From contig JAYJMM010000037.1 in NCBI GenBank assembly GCA_037349105.1, positions 3,410,001 to 3,474,000 on the forward strand: a stretch of 64,000 bases of DNA, read 5' to 3'. The notes beneath the pieces were generated by a model. That model saw only the letters and a program-made list of their open reading frames with translations, was not told the DNA's origin and ran no database searches. The DNA comes from Limnomonas spitsbergensis. Lineage: Eukaryota; Chlorophyta; Chlorophyceae; Chlamydomonadales. This document shows, one piece after another, positions 25,101 through 36,274 of the stretch. The first letter of the stretch is position 1, and each line of letters starts with the position of its first letter. The position numbers and the translations under genes were made by a program.

Positions 25101-28100
25101 CCGGCAGCTGACCGCCGTGCTGTTGACCCGGTCCTGGCAGATGACCGCCGTGCTGCTGACCCGGGCCCGGTAGCTGACCGACGTGCAGCTGACATGGGCC
25201 CGGCAGCTGACCGCCGTGCTGCTGACCCAGGGGCAGCAGCTGACCGCCATGCTGCTGACCCGGGCCCGGCAGCTGACCAACATGCAGCTGACATGGGCCC
25301 GGCAGCTGACCGCCGTGCTGCTGACCCAGGGGCAGCAGCTGACCGCCATGCTGCTGACCAAGGCCCGGCAGCTGAGCGCCGTGCTGCTTACCCGGGCCCG
25401 GAAGCTGACCGCCGTGCTGCTGACCCAGGCGCAGCAGCTGACCGCCATGCTGCTGACCCGGTCCCGGTAGCTGACTGCCATGCTGCTGACCCAGGCCCGG
25501 TAGCTGACCGCCGTGCTGCTGACCCGGGCCCGGCAGCTGACCGCACTGCTGCTGACAAGGGCCCGGTAGCTGACCGCCGAGCTGCTGACCCGGGTCCAGG
25601 AGCTGACTGTCGTGCTGCTGACCCGGGCCCAGGAGCTGACCGCCGTGCTGCTAACCCGGGCCCAGTAGCTGACCACCGTGCTGCTGACCCGGGCCCGGTA
25701 GCTGACTTTCGTGCTGCTGACCCGGCCCCGGTAGCTGACTGTCATGCTGCTGACCCGGGCCCGGCAGCTGACAGCCGTGCTGCTGACTCGGACCCTGTAG
25801 CTGACCACCGTGCTGCTGCCCCGGGACAGACAGCTGACCGCCGTGCTGCTTACCCTGTCCCGGCAGATGACCGCCGTGCTGCTGACACGGGCTCGGAAGC
25901 TGACCAACATGCAGCTGACATGGGCCCGGCAGCTGACCGCTGTGCTGCTGACCCAGGGGCAGCAGCTGACCGCCATGCTGCTGACCAAGGCCCGGCAGCT
26001 GAGCGCCGTGCTGCTGACCCAGGCGCAGCAGCTGACCGCCATGCTGCTGACCCGGTCCCGGTAGCTGACCACCGTGCTGCTGACCCGGACCCGGTAACTG
26101 ACCGCCGTGCTGCTGACTCGGGCCCAGTAGCTGAACTCCGTGATGCTGACCCGGGCCCGGTAGCTGACTGCCGTGCTGCTGACCCGGCCCCGGAAGCTGA
26201 CCGCCATGCTGCTTACCCGGGCCTGGCAGCCGACTGCCGTGCTACTCACCCGGGCCCGGCAGCTGACCGCCGTGCTGCTGACCCGGGCCTGGCAGCTGAC
26301 CGCTGTGCTGCTGACCTGGGCCCGGTAGCTGACCGCCGTGCTACTGGCCCGGTCACGGCAGCTTACCGCCATGCTGCTGACCCGGGCCCGGCATCTGACC
26401 GTCGTCCTGCTGACCCGGGCCCGGTAGCTGACGGCCATGCTGCTGACCCGGCCCCGGTAGCTGACTGCCATGCTGCTGACCCAGGCCTGGTAGCTGACCG
26501 CCGTGCTGCTGACCCGGGCCCGGCAGCTGACCGCAGTGCTGCTGACCCAGGCCCGGTAGCTGACCGCCGAACTGCTGACCCGGGTCCAGGAGCTGACTGT
26601 CGTGCTGCTGACCCGGGCCCAGGAGCTGACCGCCGTGCTGCTGACCCGGGCCCAGTAGCTGACCACCGTGCTGCTGACCCGGGCCCGGTAGCTGACTGCC
26701 GTGCTGCTGACCCGGCCCCGGTAGCTGACTGTCATGCTGCTGACCCGGGCCCGGCAGCTGACAGCCGTGCTGCTGACTCGGGCCCTGTAGCTGACCACCG
26801 TGCTGCTGCCCCGGGACAGACAGCTGACCGCCGTGCTGCTGACCCGGTCCCGGCAGATGACCGCCGTGCTGCTGACACGGGCTCGGTAGCTGACCAACGT
26901 GCTGCTGACCCGGTCCCGGCAGCCAACCGCCCTGCTGCTGACCCAGGCGCGGCAGCTGACAGCCATGTGCTGACCCGGTCTTGGTAGCTGACCGCCGTGC
27001 TGCTGACCCGGACCCAGTAACTGACCGCCGTGCTGCTGACCCGGGCCCGGTAGCTGACGGCTGTGTTGCTGACTTGGGCCTGGAACATGACCGCCGTGCT
27101 GCTGACCCGGGCCTGGCAGTTGACTGCCGTGCTGCTGATCCAGGTCCGGTAGCTGACCGACGGGCTGCTGACCCGGTCCCGGTAGGTGACCGCCGTGCTG
27201 CTGACCCGGTCCTGGTAGCTGACCGCTGTGCTGCTGACCCGGGCCCGGCAGCTGATTGCCGTGCTGCTGACCTGGGCCCGGTAGCTGACCGCCATGCTGC
27301 TGACCTGGGCCCGGCAGCTGACCGCCGTGCTGCTGACCCGAGCCCGGTAGCTGACCGCTGTACTGCTGACCCGGCCCCGGTAGCTGACTGTCATGATGCT
27401 GACCCGGGCCCGGCAGCTGAACGCCGTGTTGCTGACCCAGGCCCGGCAGCTGACCGCCGTGCTGCTGACCCGGGCCCAGTAGCTGACCGCCGTGCTGCTG
27501 ACCCGGGCCCGGCAGCTAACCCCCTTGTTGCTGACCCGGGCCCTGTAGCTGACCGCCGTGCTGCTGACCCGTGCCCGGTAGCTGATCCGTCCTGCTGACC
27601 CGGGCCCGGCAGCTTCCCGCCTTGTTGCTGACCCAGGCCCGGCAGCTGACCACCGTGCTGCTGACCCGGGCCAGGCAGCTGACCGCCGTGCTGCTGACCT
27701 GGGCCCGGTAGCTGACCGCCATGCTGCTGACCTGGGCCCGGCAGCTGACCGCCTGGCTGCTGACCCGAGCCCGGTAGCTGACCGCTGTGCTGCTGACCCG
27801 GCACCGGTAGCTGACTGTCATGATGCTGACCCGGGCCCGGCAGCTGAATGCCATGTTGCTGACCCGGGCCGGCAGCTAACCCCCTTGTTGCTGACCCAGG
27901 CCCTGTAGCTGACCGCCGTGCTGCTGACCCGGGCCCGGCAGCTGATCGCCGTGCTGCTGACCTGGGCCCGGCAGCTGACCGCTGTGCTGCTGACCCGGGC
28001 CCGGTAGCTGACCGCCGTGCTGCTGACTGGCCCCGGTAGCTGACTGCCATGCTGCTGACCCGGGCCCGGCAGCTGAACGCCGTGTTGCTGACCCCGGCCT

Positions 28101-30885
28101 GGCAGCTGACCGCCGTGCTGCTGACCCGGCACCGGTAGCTGACTGTCATGATGCTGACCCGGGCCCGGCAGCTGAATGCCATGTTGCTGACCCAGCCGGC
28201 AGCTAACCCCCTTGTTGCTGACCCAGGCCCTGTAGCTGACCGCCGTGCTGCTGACCCGGGCCCGGCAGCTGATCGCCGTGCTGCTGACCCAGGCCCGGCT
28301 GATGACCGCCGTGCTGCTGACCCGGGCCCGGAAGCTGACCGCCGTGCTGCTGACCCGGGCCCGGTTGCTGATCGCCGTGCTGCTGACCCGGGCCCGGGAG
28401 CTTCCCGCCTTGTTGCTGACCCGGGCCAGGTAGCTGACCGCCGTGCTGCTGACCCAGGCCCGGCAGCTGACCGCCGTGCTGCTGAGCCGGGCCAGGCATA
28501 TGACCGCCGTACTGCTGACCTGGGCCCAGTAGCTGACCGCCGTGCTGCTGACCCGGGCCCGGCAGCTGACCGCCGTGCTGCTGACCTGGGCCCGGCAGCT
28601 GACAGCCATGCTGCTGACCCGCTCCAGATAGCTGACCGCCATGCTGCTGACCTGGTCCCGGTAGCTGACCGCCGTGCACCTGACTCGGGCCCGGTAGCTG
28701 AACGCCGTGCTGCTGACCCGGGCCCGGCAGCTGACCGCCGTGCTGCTGACCCGGGCCCGGTAGCTGACCGCCGTGCTGCTGACTGGCCCCGGTAGCTGAT
28801 TGCCATGCTGCTGACCTGGGCCCGGCAGCTGAACGCCGTGTTGCTGACCCCGGCCTGGCAGATGACCGCCTTGCTGCTGACCTGGGCCCGGTAGCTGACT
28901 GTCATGCTGCTGACCCGGGCCCGGCAGCTAACTCCCTTGTTGCTGACCCGGGCCCGGTAGCTCACCGCTGTGCTGCTGACCCGGGCCCGGTAGCTGACTG
29001 CCGTGCTGCTGACCCGGGCCCGGCAGCTGACTGCCGTGCTGCTGACCCGGGCCCGGTAGCTGACCGCCGTGCTGCTGACTGGCCCCAGTAGCTGATTTCC
29101 ATGCTGCTGACCTGGGCCCAGCTGCTGAACGCCGTGTTGCTGACCTCGGCCTGGCAGCTGACCGCCTTGCTGCTGACCCGGGCCCGGTAGCTGACCGCCG
29201 TGCTGCTGACCCAGGCCCGGTAGCTGATCGCCGTGCTGCTGACCCGGGCCCGGCAGCTTCCCGCCTTGTTGCTGACCCGGGCCCGGTAGCTGACTGCCGT
29301 GCTGCTGACCCGGGCCCGGCAGATGACTGCCGTGCTGCTGACCCGGGCCCGGCAGCTAACTCCCTTGTTGCTGACCCGGGCCCGGTAGCTCACCGCTGTG
29401 CTGCTGACCCGGGCCCGGTAGCTGACTGCCGTGCTGCTGACCCGGGCCCGGCAGCTGACTGCCGTGCTGCTGACCCGGGCCCGGTAGCTGACCGCCGTGC
29501 TGCTGACTGGCCCCAGTAGCTGATTTCCATGCTGCTGACCTGGGCCCAGCTGCTGAACGCCGTGTTGCTGACCTCGGCCTGGCAGCTGACCGCCTTGCTG
29601 CTGACCCGGGCCCGGTAGCTGACCGCCGTGCTGCTGACCCAGGCCCGGTAGCTGATCGCCGTGCTGCTGACCCGGGCCCGGCAGCTTCCCGCCTTGTTGC
29701 TGACCCGGGCCCGGTAGCTGACTGCCGTGCTGCTGACCCGGGCCCGGCAGATGACTGCCGTGCTGCTGACCCGGGCCCGGCAGATGACCACTGTGCTGCT
29801 GACCCGGGCCCGGTAGCTGACTGCCGTGCTGCTGACCCGGGCCCGGCAGCTGACCGCCGTGCTGCTGACCTGGGCCCAGCAGCTGACCCCCATGCTGCTG
29901 ACAAGCTCCAGATAACTGACCACCATGCTGCTGACCGGGCCCGGTAGCTGACGGCCGTGCTGCTGACCCGGGCCCGGTAGCTGACGGCTGGCTGCTGACC
30001 CGGGCCCGGCAGCTGACCGCCGTGCTGCTGACCTGGGCCCGGCAGCTGACCGCCGTGCTGCTGACCCGGGCCCAGTAGCTGACCGCCATGCTGCTGATCC
30101 GGGCCCGGTAGCTGACCGCCGTGCAGCTGACTCGGGCCCAGTAGCTGAACGCCGTGCTGCTGACCCGAGCCCGGCAGCTGACCGCCGTGCTGCTGACCCG
30201 GGCCCGGTAGCTGACCGCCGTGCTGCTGACTGGCCCCGGTAGCTGACTGCCATGCTGCTGACCCGGGCCCGGCAGCTGAACGCCGTGTTGCTGACCCCGG
30301 CCTGGCAGCTGACCGCCTTGCTGCTGACCTGGGCCCAGTAGCCGACCGCCTTGCTGCTGACCCGGGCCCGGCAGCTAACCCCCTTGTTGCTGACCCGGGC
30401 CCGGTAGCTGACCGCCGTGCTGCTGACCCAGGCCCGGTAGCTGATCGCCGTGCTGCTGACCCGGGCCCGGCAGCTCCCCGCCTTGTTGCTGACCCGGGCC
30501 CGATAGCTGACCGCCGTACTGCTGACCCGGGCCCGGCAGCTGACCGCCGTGCTGCTGACCCGGGCCCGGCAGATGACCGCTGTGCTGCTGACCCGGGCCC
30601 GGTAGCTTACTGCCGTGCTGCTGACCCGGGCCCGGCAGCTGACCGCCGTGCTTCTGACCTGGGCCCAGCAGCTGACCCCCATGCTGCTGACCAGCTCCAG
30701 ATAGCTGACCACCATGCTGCTGACCCGGGCCCGGTAGCTGACGGCCGTGCTGCTGACCCGGGCCCGGTAGCTGACGGCTGGCTGCTGACCCGGGCCCGGC
30801 AGGTGACCGCCGTGCTGCTGACCTAAGCTTGGCAGCTGACCGCCGTGTTGCTGACACGGGCCCGGTAGCTGACCGCTTTGCTGCT
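19155..30885. repeat. 11.7-kb minisatellite of a 33-bp unit with higher-order structure
   Basis: The unit is CAGCTGACCGCCGTGCTGC + TGACCCGGGCCCGG (33 bp), present about 355 times with substitutions but few indels. Because 33 is divisible by three and the unit lacks fixed stops in several frames, long open frames appear on both strands. Minus-strand readings give 11-residue repeats QQHGGQLPGPG, VSSTAVSYRAR or GSAARRSATGP. Marker variants show higher-order repeats: the CTGATGACC(C/G)CGGTGCTGC variant lies at 20288, 21278, 22301, 23159 and 23918, spacings of 990, 1023, 858 and 759 bp (30, 31, 26 and 23 units). A CCCCGGGACAGACAG variant recurs at 25819 and 26809 (30 units). The right end runs without a break into the coding tail of a transposase-like gene. 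Confidence 0.95.
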
Positions 30886-33060
30886 GACTACCATGCCACG
30901 AACTGACCGGCTGCTGACCACCCTGCTGCTGACCACCCTGCTGGTGAAGATGGCGATGCTCCAGGCATTGCGCAACTGTCCAGGTGTCATCCTTTTGCAT
31001 GTAGTCATGATACAGAAGGTCATCCTCCTCATGCATCTGGAAGATGGCTTTGTTGAGACGCGCCGCCAGCTGGCCTCGCAATGGCCAATCGCTTGGGACA
31101 CACCTCGTCCACCGCTGCATGATGTGGAAGACATCAACCAGCACCTGTCAAATGTGAGGCAGGGAGGCAATGCCATTAATCATCACATGTTCAGTTATGA
31201 ACAGCTATCCATACCTTGTAAGAACGAGTATAAGGCATGGATGGAGCATGGGGCAATCAAGGGGCATGGCGCATGGGGCATGAACCTCAGGGCATGGTGC
31301 ATGGCCCATGGCAATAGGGGCACTGTGCATTGAGCATGTGGCATTGAGCATGTGGCATGTGGCATTGAGCATGGGTCATGCGGCATGAGCGTAATCCTTT
31401 AGGTCTGGCGCATGGAGCCCAGAGGCTTCTCTCCTAGTTGTCCCTCCCCTATTGAAGACGAACCTGCTTCAAACTGTCTCTGAAGTGCTCTTGGAAAGAG
31501 CACCCAAATTCTTGCAATCCAGCCACATGTACTTGACTCCGGCTCCAGCTTTGTAGCGCTGTTTGATAAGCCCTATCTCAGCGCTTAGCTCTGATGGTGA
31601 TTGGGAGTAGGTGAGATATTGTGCCATTATCTCTCTGTGCTCGTTCTGGATGTGGTAGACAGAGTTGAAGGCCCAGTTGTTGTCACTAGCCTGAAGAGAA
31701 ACAAGCAAATCTTAAATTCAGAGATGGTTTAAAGTTTATTTAATCAAGTTAACTACGACACAAATCCACTAGAACACCTGAAGCAAGCGTGGTATGCCCT
31801 ACCTAAGCAGTTTGAAGGTGTGATTGCCCCGCCAAAATACCCCCTGGATGAGGCTCATGCGCTGGCACTGATATTCCTGCCGGGCCAAACCGAATGCGTT
31901 CGTCAAGAGCCTGTAACCAAACCATACGTCTTGAATGTGCTGATGGTTCGGCATCCAAAAGCGCATGGGTGAACCCTGAACGAGCAAACACAATAAGCTT
32001 CAGTGTGAGCCTAGAGGCTTGAGATTTTGAGCATGGGGCATCGTCATTGAGCATCGACCACATCATTGAGTTGAGCATTGAGCATAGGGCATAGAGCACA
32101 GAGCGTATGCATGGTCAGGTGGTACATGTCTCAATGCCTGGCGCACACTTGTTACCCCTGTGATATGCCACGAAGGAACTTACCTCCATCTCGAACGGGA
32201 TGAGCGGGTCCATTGCGAGGTTCGGATCCATCCCGAGCGTAGACAGCGCCTGCCACATGGGCCTTCAAGAGGTCGTCCCTCAAGGCTGCCACCTCCGTCA
32301 ATGTAGTAGGCATGGGCTTGATAGTAGCTCTCACAGTACAACTCACACAGCTGTTTCGCAATGCGCATGAAGGGCGATCCTTGCCCAGCTGCGGCGTTGA
32401 TCATGTTCAGGACGTCTCGCTCCATCTCAACCTTGCGAGTGATGACAAGCGGCAAACAGTGCGTGACAGCAGGGCCCAACAAGTTGAGGATGTCTTCGTT
32501 GACAGAGCTCTGGCTTTCTGTGTATCGGAGGGGAGCATGGCAGATAAGGAATAAGCAAACTATGTCGCATCACAACTGTGGGAGAAGGCATGGCCCCATG
32601 GCAATAAGGGAACTATGCAATGAGCATGGGGCATTATTTATTATTGAGCATTGATGAAGGACTGTCAATAACTGGTAATCCACTCTCATTTGTTTTACCA
32701 CCATGCAGACCAGACAGTCTCTGTTAACTAAACGATATGTATGGCTTTAATCTCAGGCTTTCTGTGTATCAGAGGGGAGCATGGCAGATAAGGAATAAAC
32801 AAACTATGTCGCATCACATGAGGAGCTCATCATGCATGTCATATGACACTCACTCTTGCAGTCTTTGTTATTGCACCGCAGCTTGAATGAAGTAGTACAA
32901 GAACTGCGTTCTCGTCAAGCCTATAACCCGCCTGAGCCGTGGCGCCCATCCATCACTGTTCATATGGCCTCCTGCTTGCTGTTACCTTGGCAGAGTTGCA
33001 ACTTGGGCATGGTATCTGGCCACATGCCCACATCCAGTGAGTCAGTTAGCAGCCAACAGC
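30860..33060 (-). pseudogene. Broken DDE-type transposase gene with zinc-ribbon N-terminus and Q/G/P-rich tail
   Basis: Read on the minus strand: WACGQIPCPSCNSAK (about 33025-32985) is a CxxC zinc-ribbon half. GWAPRLRRVIGL..TQFLYYF (32955-32895) leads, after a shift, to RCNNKDCKS. Then TRKVEMERDVLNMINAAAGQ...AKQLCELY (about 32445-32330). An exon at about 31975-31803 ends GVFWRGNHTFKLL. An exon from 31685 continues SDNNWAFNSVYHIQNEHREI. VLVDVFHIMQRWTRCVP follows near 31147-31097, then HLHQQGGQQQGGQQ. The order resembles eukaryotic DDE-transposase-like proteins with a zinc ribbon (from memory the DUF6729-type family). In those a GDHTFK-type Asp is expected, and here it is Asn. The second acidic region (about 31525-31515, KYMWLD) changes frame into LQEFGCSFQEHFRDSLKQ, as if a deletion removed it. 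I therefore call it a pseudogene. The reading frame runs into the 33-bp array. Confidence 0.6.
31195..31400. repeat. GCATGGGGCATGAGCATTG-type short repeat
   Basis: Irregular tandem copies of GCATGGCGCATGGGGCATGA and GAGCATGTGGCATT occur here, inside the transposase-like gene between coding blocks. A related tract is found at about 32025-32105. Probably intron expansion. Confidence 0.5.
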
Positions 33061-33099
33061 CAATATGATGCTTGGAAATTTCCCTAAAAAACAACAAAA

Positions 33100-33300
33100 A
33101 AAACGCCTTGCACCCCCTGCCTTGCACCCCCTGCCTTGCACCCCCTGCCTTGCACCCCCTGCCAGCCTGCCTTGCACCCCTTGCCTTGCACCCCCTGCCT
33201 TGCACCCCCTGCCTTGCACCCCTTGCCTTGCATAGTTGCATCCCCTGTCTTGCACCCCGCCACCCCCTGCCTTGCACCCCCTGCCTTGCACCAACCTTTT
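33100..33300. repeat. 15-bp CCTTGCACCCCCTGC minisatellite
   Basis: About thirteen copies of CCTTGCACCCCCTGC with small deletions. On the minus strand they follow directly on a coding-like block (FNPFWYKKAWACGEK, about 33345-33300) and read ARQGVQGRGCKAG. They interrupt the transposase-like gene between its first and zinc-ribbon blocks. Confidence 0.85.
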
Positions 33301-33309
33301 CGCCACATG

Positions 33310-33740
33310 CCCATGCTTTCTTGTACCAGAAAGGATTGAACACGTAACACGTTGTTGCGCTCAGGTGAAAGGGCAGTGGAATGAGCGGCTTCTGGCTGCT
33401 GATGTTACTTCCGGTCTTTTCAAACACGTAGTATTTTTGCAACTCGAGAAGGGAGCTGTCGTACTGATGCTCAGTTGGGATATGATTGATCGATGCTCTC
33501 TATATTATCATACGTATTATTTCTGACAACAATAGCAGGCTTAATTCGTGTCTTTAACCAGTCTACAAGGATCTGTGTTGCGGTGGTGTTCACTATTTCG
33601 CCTGGGTCGTCCTGAAACAAATCGTCAGCCACGCCGTTGGCCTGCATGCAGGCTATTCCACGGAAGTAAAATATAATAGGGGAAATAATATGCAATAACG
33701 CGGCGCGCAGCCCTGCCGCGAAGCGGGCATCAGATACCAT
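33310..33740 (-). pseudogene. Probable 5' coding blocks of the transposase-like gene
   Basis: Two minus-strand blocks look coding. The first, 33740-33520, contains DDLFQDDPGEIVNTTATQIL then VDWLKTRIKPAIVVRNN. The second, about 33440-33310, contains LQKYYVFEKTGSNISSQKP then LIPLPFHLSATTCYVFNPFW. The second abuts the 15-bp minisatellite and lies upstream of the zinc-ribbon block at 33025, as expected for one gene. No start codon or promoter is convincing, and splice sites between the blocks are uncertain. Confidence 0.4.
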
Positions 33741-34069
33741 GAGAGACCAATGTCAGGGTAGGGCGTATGCACTTGCACGAGAGTCGCTCATGCTCGCACG
33801 TGAGTCACTGGGCAGTCATTTTCCTCGCACGACACGACAGTCATTTGCGGTACAGTCCATGCTCGTATTATGATAATAATAAGTTGGGAACGTGCACAGC
33901 AGCTCAGAAGGCTTCTATCACCATCAGTAGCAATCATCCCAGGAGGGCATCCGAGCCCTGGTACGCCACCAACGATACGGGATGCACGTGATTCATGCCA
34001 GGATGCCCTGGGAGGTGGGGACGCCCCGGGACGTCAGGTCGTTCTGCGGAGTGACACCCCTCTAGCTAA

Positions 34070-34538
34070 GGTCGTGTTTCCATTGCTATTCTGTCGGGCA
34101 ACCGACACAGAATAAGGCCCAATTTCGACCCAACTGCCGCAAACCGACACAGAATAGGCCAGAATAGGCCTTTCTGTACGAAGCCGAAACCACGCAAAAA
34201 AGAATAGCCTATACCGTCTCATTTGCCAGGTATAGGCTATTCTGTGAGTTGGTTGCCTCTTGGTTTAAGGAACCATCTCAGCGCGAAAGATCGTTCGGCA
34301 TTAAAGACGCCATTTCTATAGCCTGATCGAAATAAGCGGCGACACTTGTGGTTCCGAGGTCACGAATCGTCGCAGAACGTCTCGGCGCCCCTAGATCAGA
34401 CCTCTGGCAGCAGGAAGTTCGCTGTGAACTTCCTGGATTTCAATGGAAACAGTTTTGGAATAAGGCGTGAAAAAATCACGTTCGCGAGCAAACCGGATTC
34501 AAACCGCGCTGGTCTAAGGCGCCAATGGAAACACCCCC
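34070..34538. mobile_element. PIF/Harbinger-like MITE with TAA target duplication
   Basis: The 469-bp element starts GGTCGTGTTTCCATTG and ends CAATGGAAACACCCCC, giving 16-bp inverted ends that match at 14 positions. It is flanked on both sides by TAA (34067-34069 and 34539-34541), the 3-bp target duplication expected of PIF/Harbinger elements. Inside are repeated GACACAGAATA and GAATAGGC(C/T)T segments. It encodes nothing recognisable. Confidence 0.7.
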
Positions 34539-34555
34539 TAACAGCCCGATTCTGA

Positions 34556-35175
34556 TTGGTGGAGGAAACAAGTGTGGAGGAAAAATACGAAAGTTTTCGA
34601 AAGTTCCTCCACCCGTTCCTCCACCCCTGTTCCACGAGACGTGAGATGGAGGAAGAATGGCGAAGGTTGGAGTTATGTACGGGAGATCTTCACAGCGCTC
34701 TTGCCTGCCGCCAGTTTCATTTCTTTCGTGCATTCTTCCTTGCAGTGTATATCATTGCTGCATATCGTTCTGCTATTCTCTCTAGCAGACCGACTATGGA
34801 TGTCGCACATTATTTTTGTGGCTGTAGATCGCTCGCAGTCTTGTGTGACTGTAGATCGCTCGCTCCATCATCGAAAGAGCCGTCGTTTGCTCCCTTCATC
34901 CACGCCAAATCGCCGCAAAGACATCAAAAGTTAAAGAAAGAACTTGCGATTAACGTCATATAGAAAGGAAAGGGCGCGGAAATTATCTCGGCCACGCTGG
35001 CAATGAGCTCAATAGTTCAATAGTTCCGCGGACCCCCCCCCCCCCTCCGCGGAAAAGAATGCGTTCCTCCACCACTTTCGAAAGTTCCTCCACCCGTTCC
35101 TCCACACCTGTTCCACGAGATCGGGTGGAGGAACTTTCGAAAGGGTGGTTTCGAAAGTTCCTCCACGCATCAGAA
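34556..35175. repeat. Inverted and direct GTGGAGGAACTTTCGAAAG repeats
   Basis: The segment CGAAAGTTCCTCCACCCG + TTCCTCCAC(C/A)CCTGTTCCACGAGA occurs at about 34595-34645 and 35080-35125. The second copy is followed by its own inverted form (GTGGAGGAACTTTCGAAAG at 35125-35145) and another forward copy to 35165, making a strong hairpin. The two ends may be the termini of a small element of about 620 bp. A C run of about 12 precedes the second copy. Confidence 0.55.
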
Positions 35176-35499
35176 TCGTGCTGTAAGGCACGCGACCACC
35201 ATAATCCCACCCGAAAGCGGCTGCACACGTTTAAAAACCCGAAACGGTATCCAACATTCAGAAGGAGACAAGAGCTTACAGGATGCCAGAAAAGGAAAAG
35301 CCTGGACACTTAGACGACAAAGGGCAGAAATACGGTATTTGAGCTTGCCAATCAACATGTAGTGTGAACTTCCACACATATCAAGCAAATATCCCTAAGC
35401 CTGGATTCACCTGCAACTCTCGCAGCTTTGCAGAAAATTATCACAGCGTAAGACGTTTAACGTTACCCTTTTTATTAAGAGTCCTTTGCTGAGGTGAGA

Positions 35500-36250
35500 T
35501 TCGGAAGTCAAGCGCTACCGTAGCTCGTCTCTTTCGCAACCTCCATTTGCAAATGTACACCTTCAGAAGTGTCCAGCCCCGATTTCTATTGATGATATAA
35601 TGTCTATCTCACATCGAACCAGGAGGCTGAAAGGGCTTAAAAATTCTGCTTCCGAAAGGATATGTTGCAGTTTGCCAAGGGGGACCTCTAAGGGTCTAGC
35701 ATATATATCTCGATTTGCGTTGCCTGCCCTTCTTTGGTAAGGGAGTATGAAATAGACGTGCCAGAGTTTCAGAAGCCCAGGCCCAGTCGTTGCCTTGCCT
35801 GCCCACGTCAGTGCGCTGCAGACCCCTCCTGATCCTTGTCTTGACACACCGCAGGAGGAGCATTTTGTTTCCGAGTTCCTACGCACGTCTGTATTTGTTG
35901 GTGCCTACAGGTGAGTGAGCCTGACGAACAGAAGCGGATGGACGCAGGAAGGGATCTTCGCCGCGTCACCCCCACAGCAGCCCGCCCTCATCCTTTTTAC
36001 GGCCACGACAACGGCCACATGGGCAATGTACCTGCCCGTGGGGTCCTGTGGTGGCCATCCTAAACGCTGCTCAAATCACCATTATGTCATCAGCTATCAT
36101 CCACCTTGCCTGCTGCTTGCCTATGGTGGGAGGGTTCAGTTCAACGTTGCATTGCCCTGTCGGTCCATGCATGCCCTGCTGTCTAAGTGGAGGAATGTCA
36201 TTCCCCTGTATTTCTTCACTATCAGTGGGGTGGGTCAGTGTTGACCATCA
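35500..36250. other. No supported gene
   Basis: The frame at 35886-35563 (107 residues, minus) and overlapping plus frames show no domain. Only generic composition is visible. Confidence 0.35.
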
Positions 36251-36274
36251 CAGAACCAGCCTCCCTGCAAATAA

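Noticed and set aside
19155..30885. CRISPR-like array
   Set aside because: There are no unique spacers: the whole unit repeats, in a eukaryotic sequence with no Cas genes.
33046..33350. Cys-rich secreted-type peptides from the CCTTGCACCCCCTGC array
   Set aside because: The cysteines come from a 15-bp tandem repeat, open on both strands, with no independent coding evidence.
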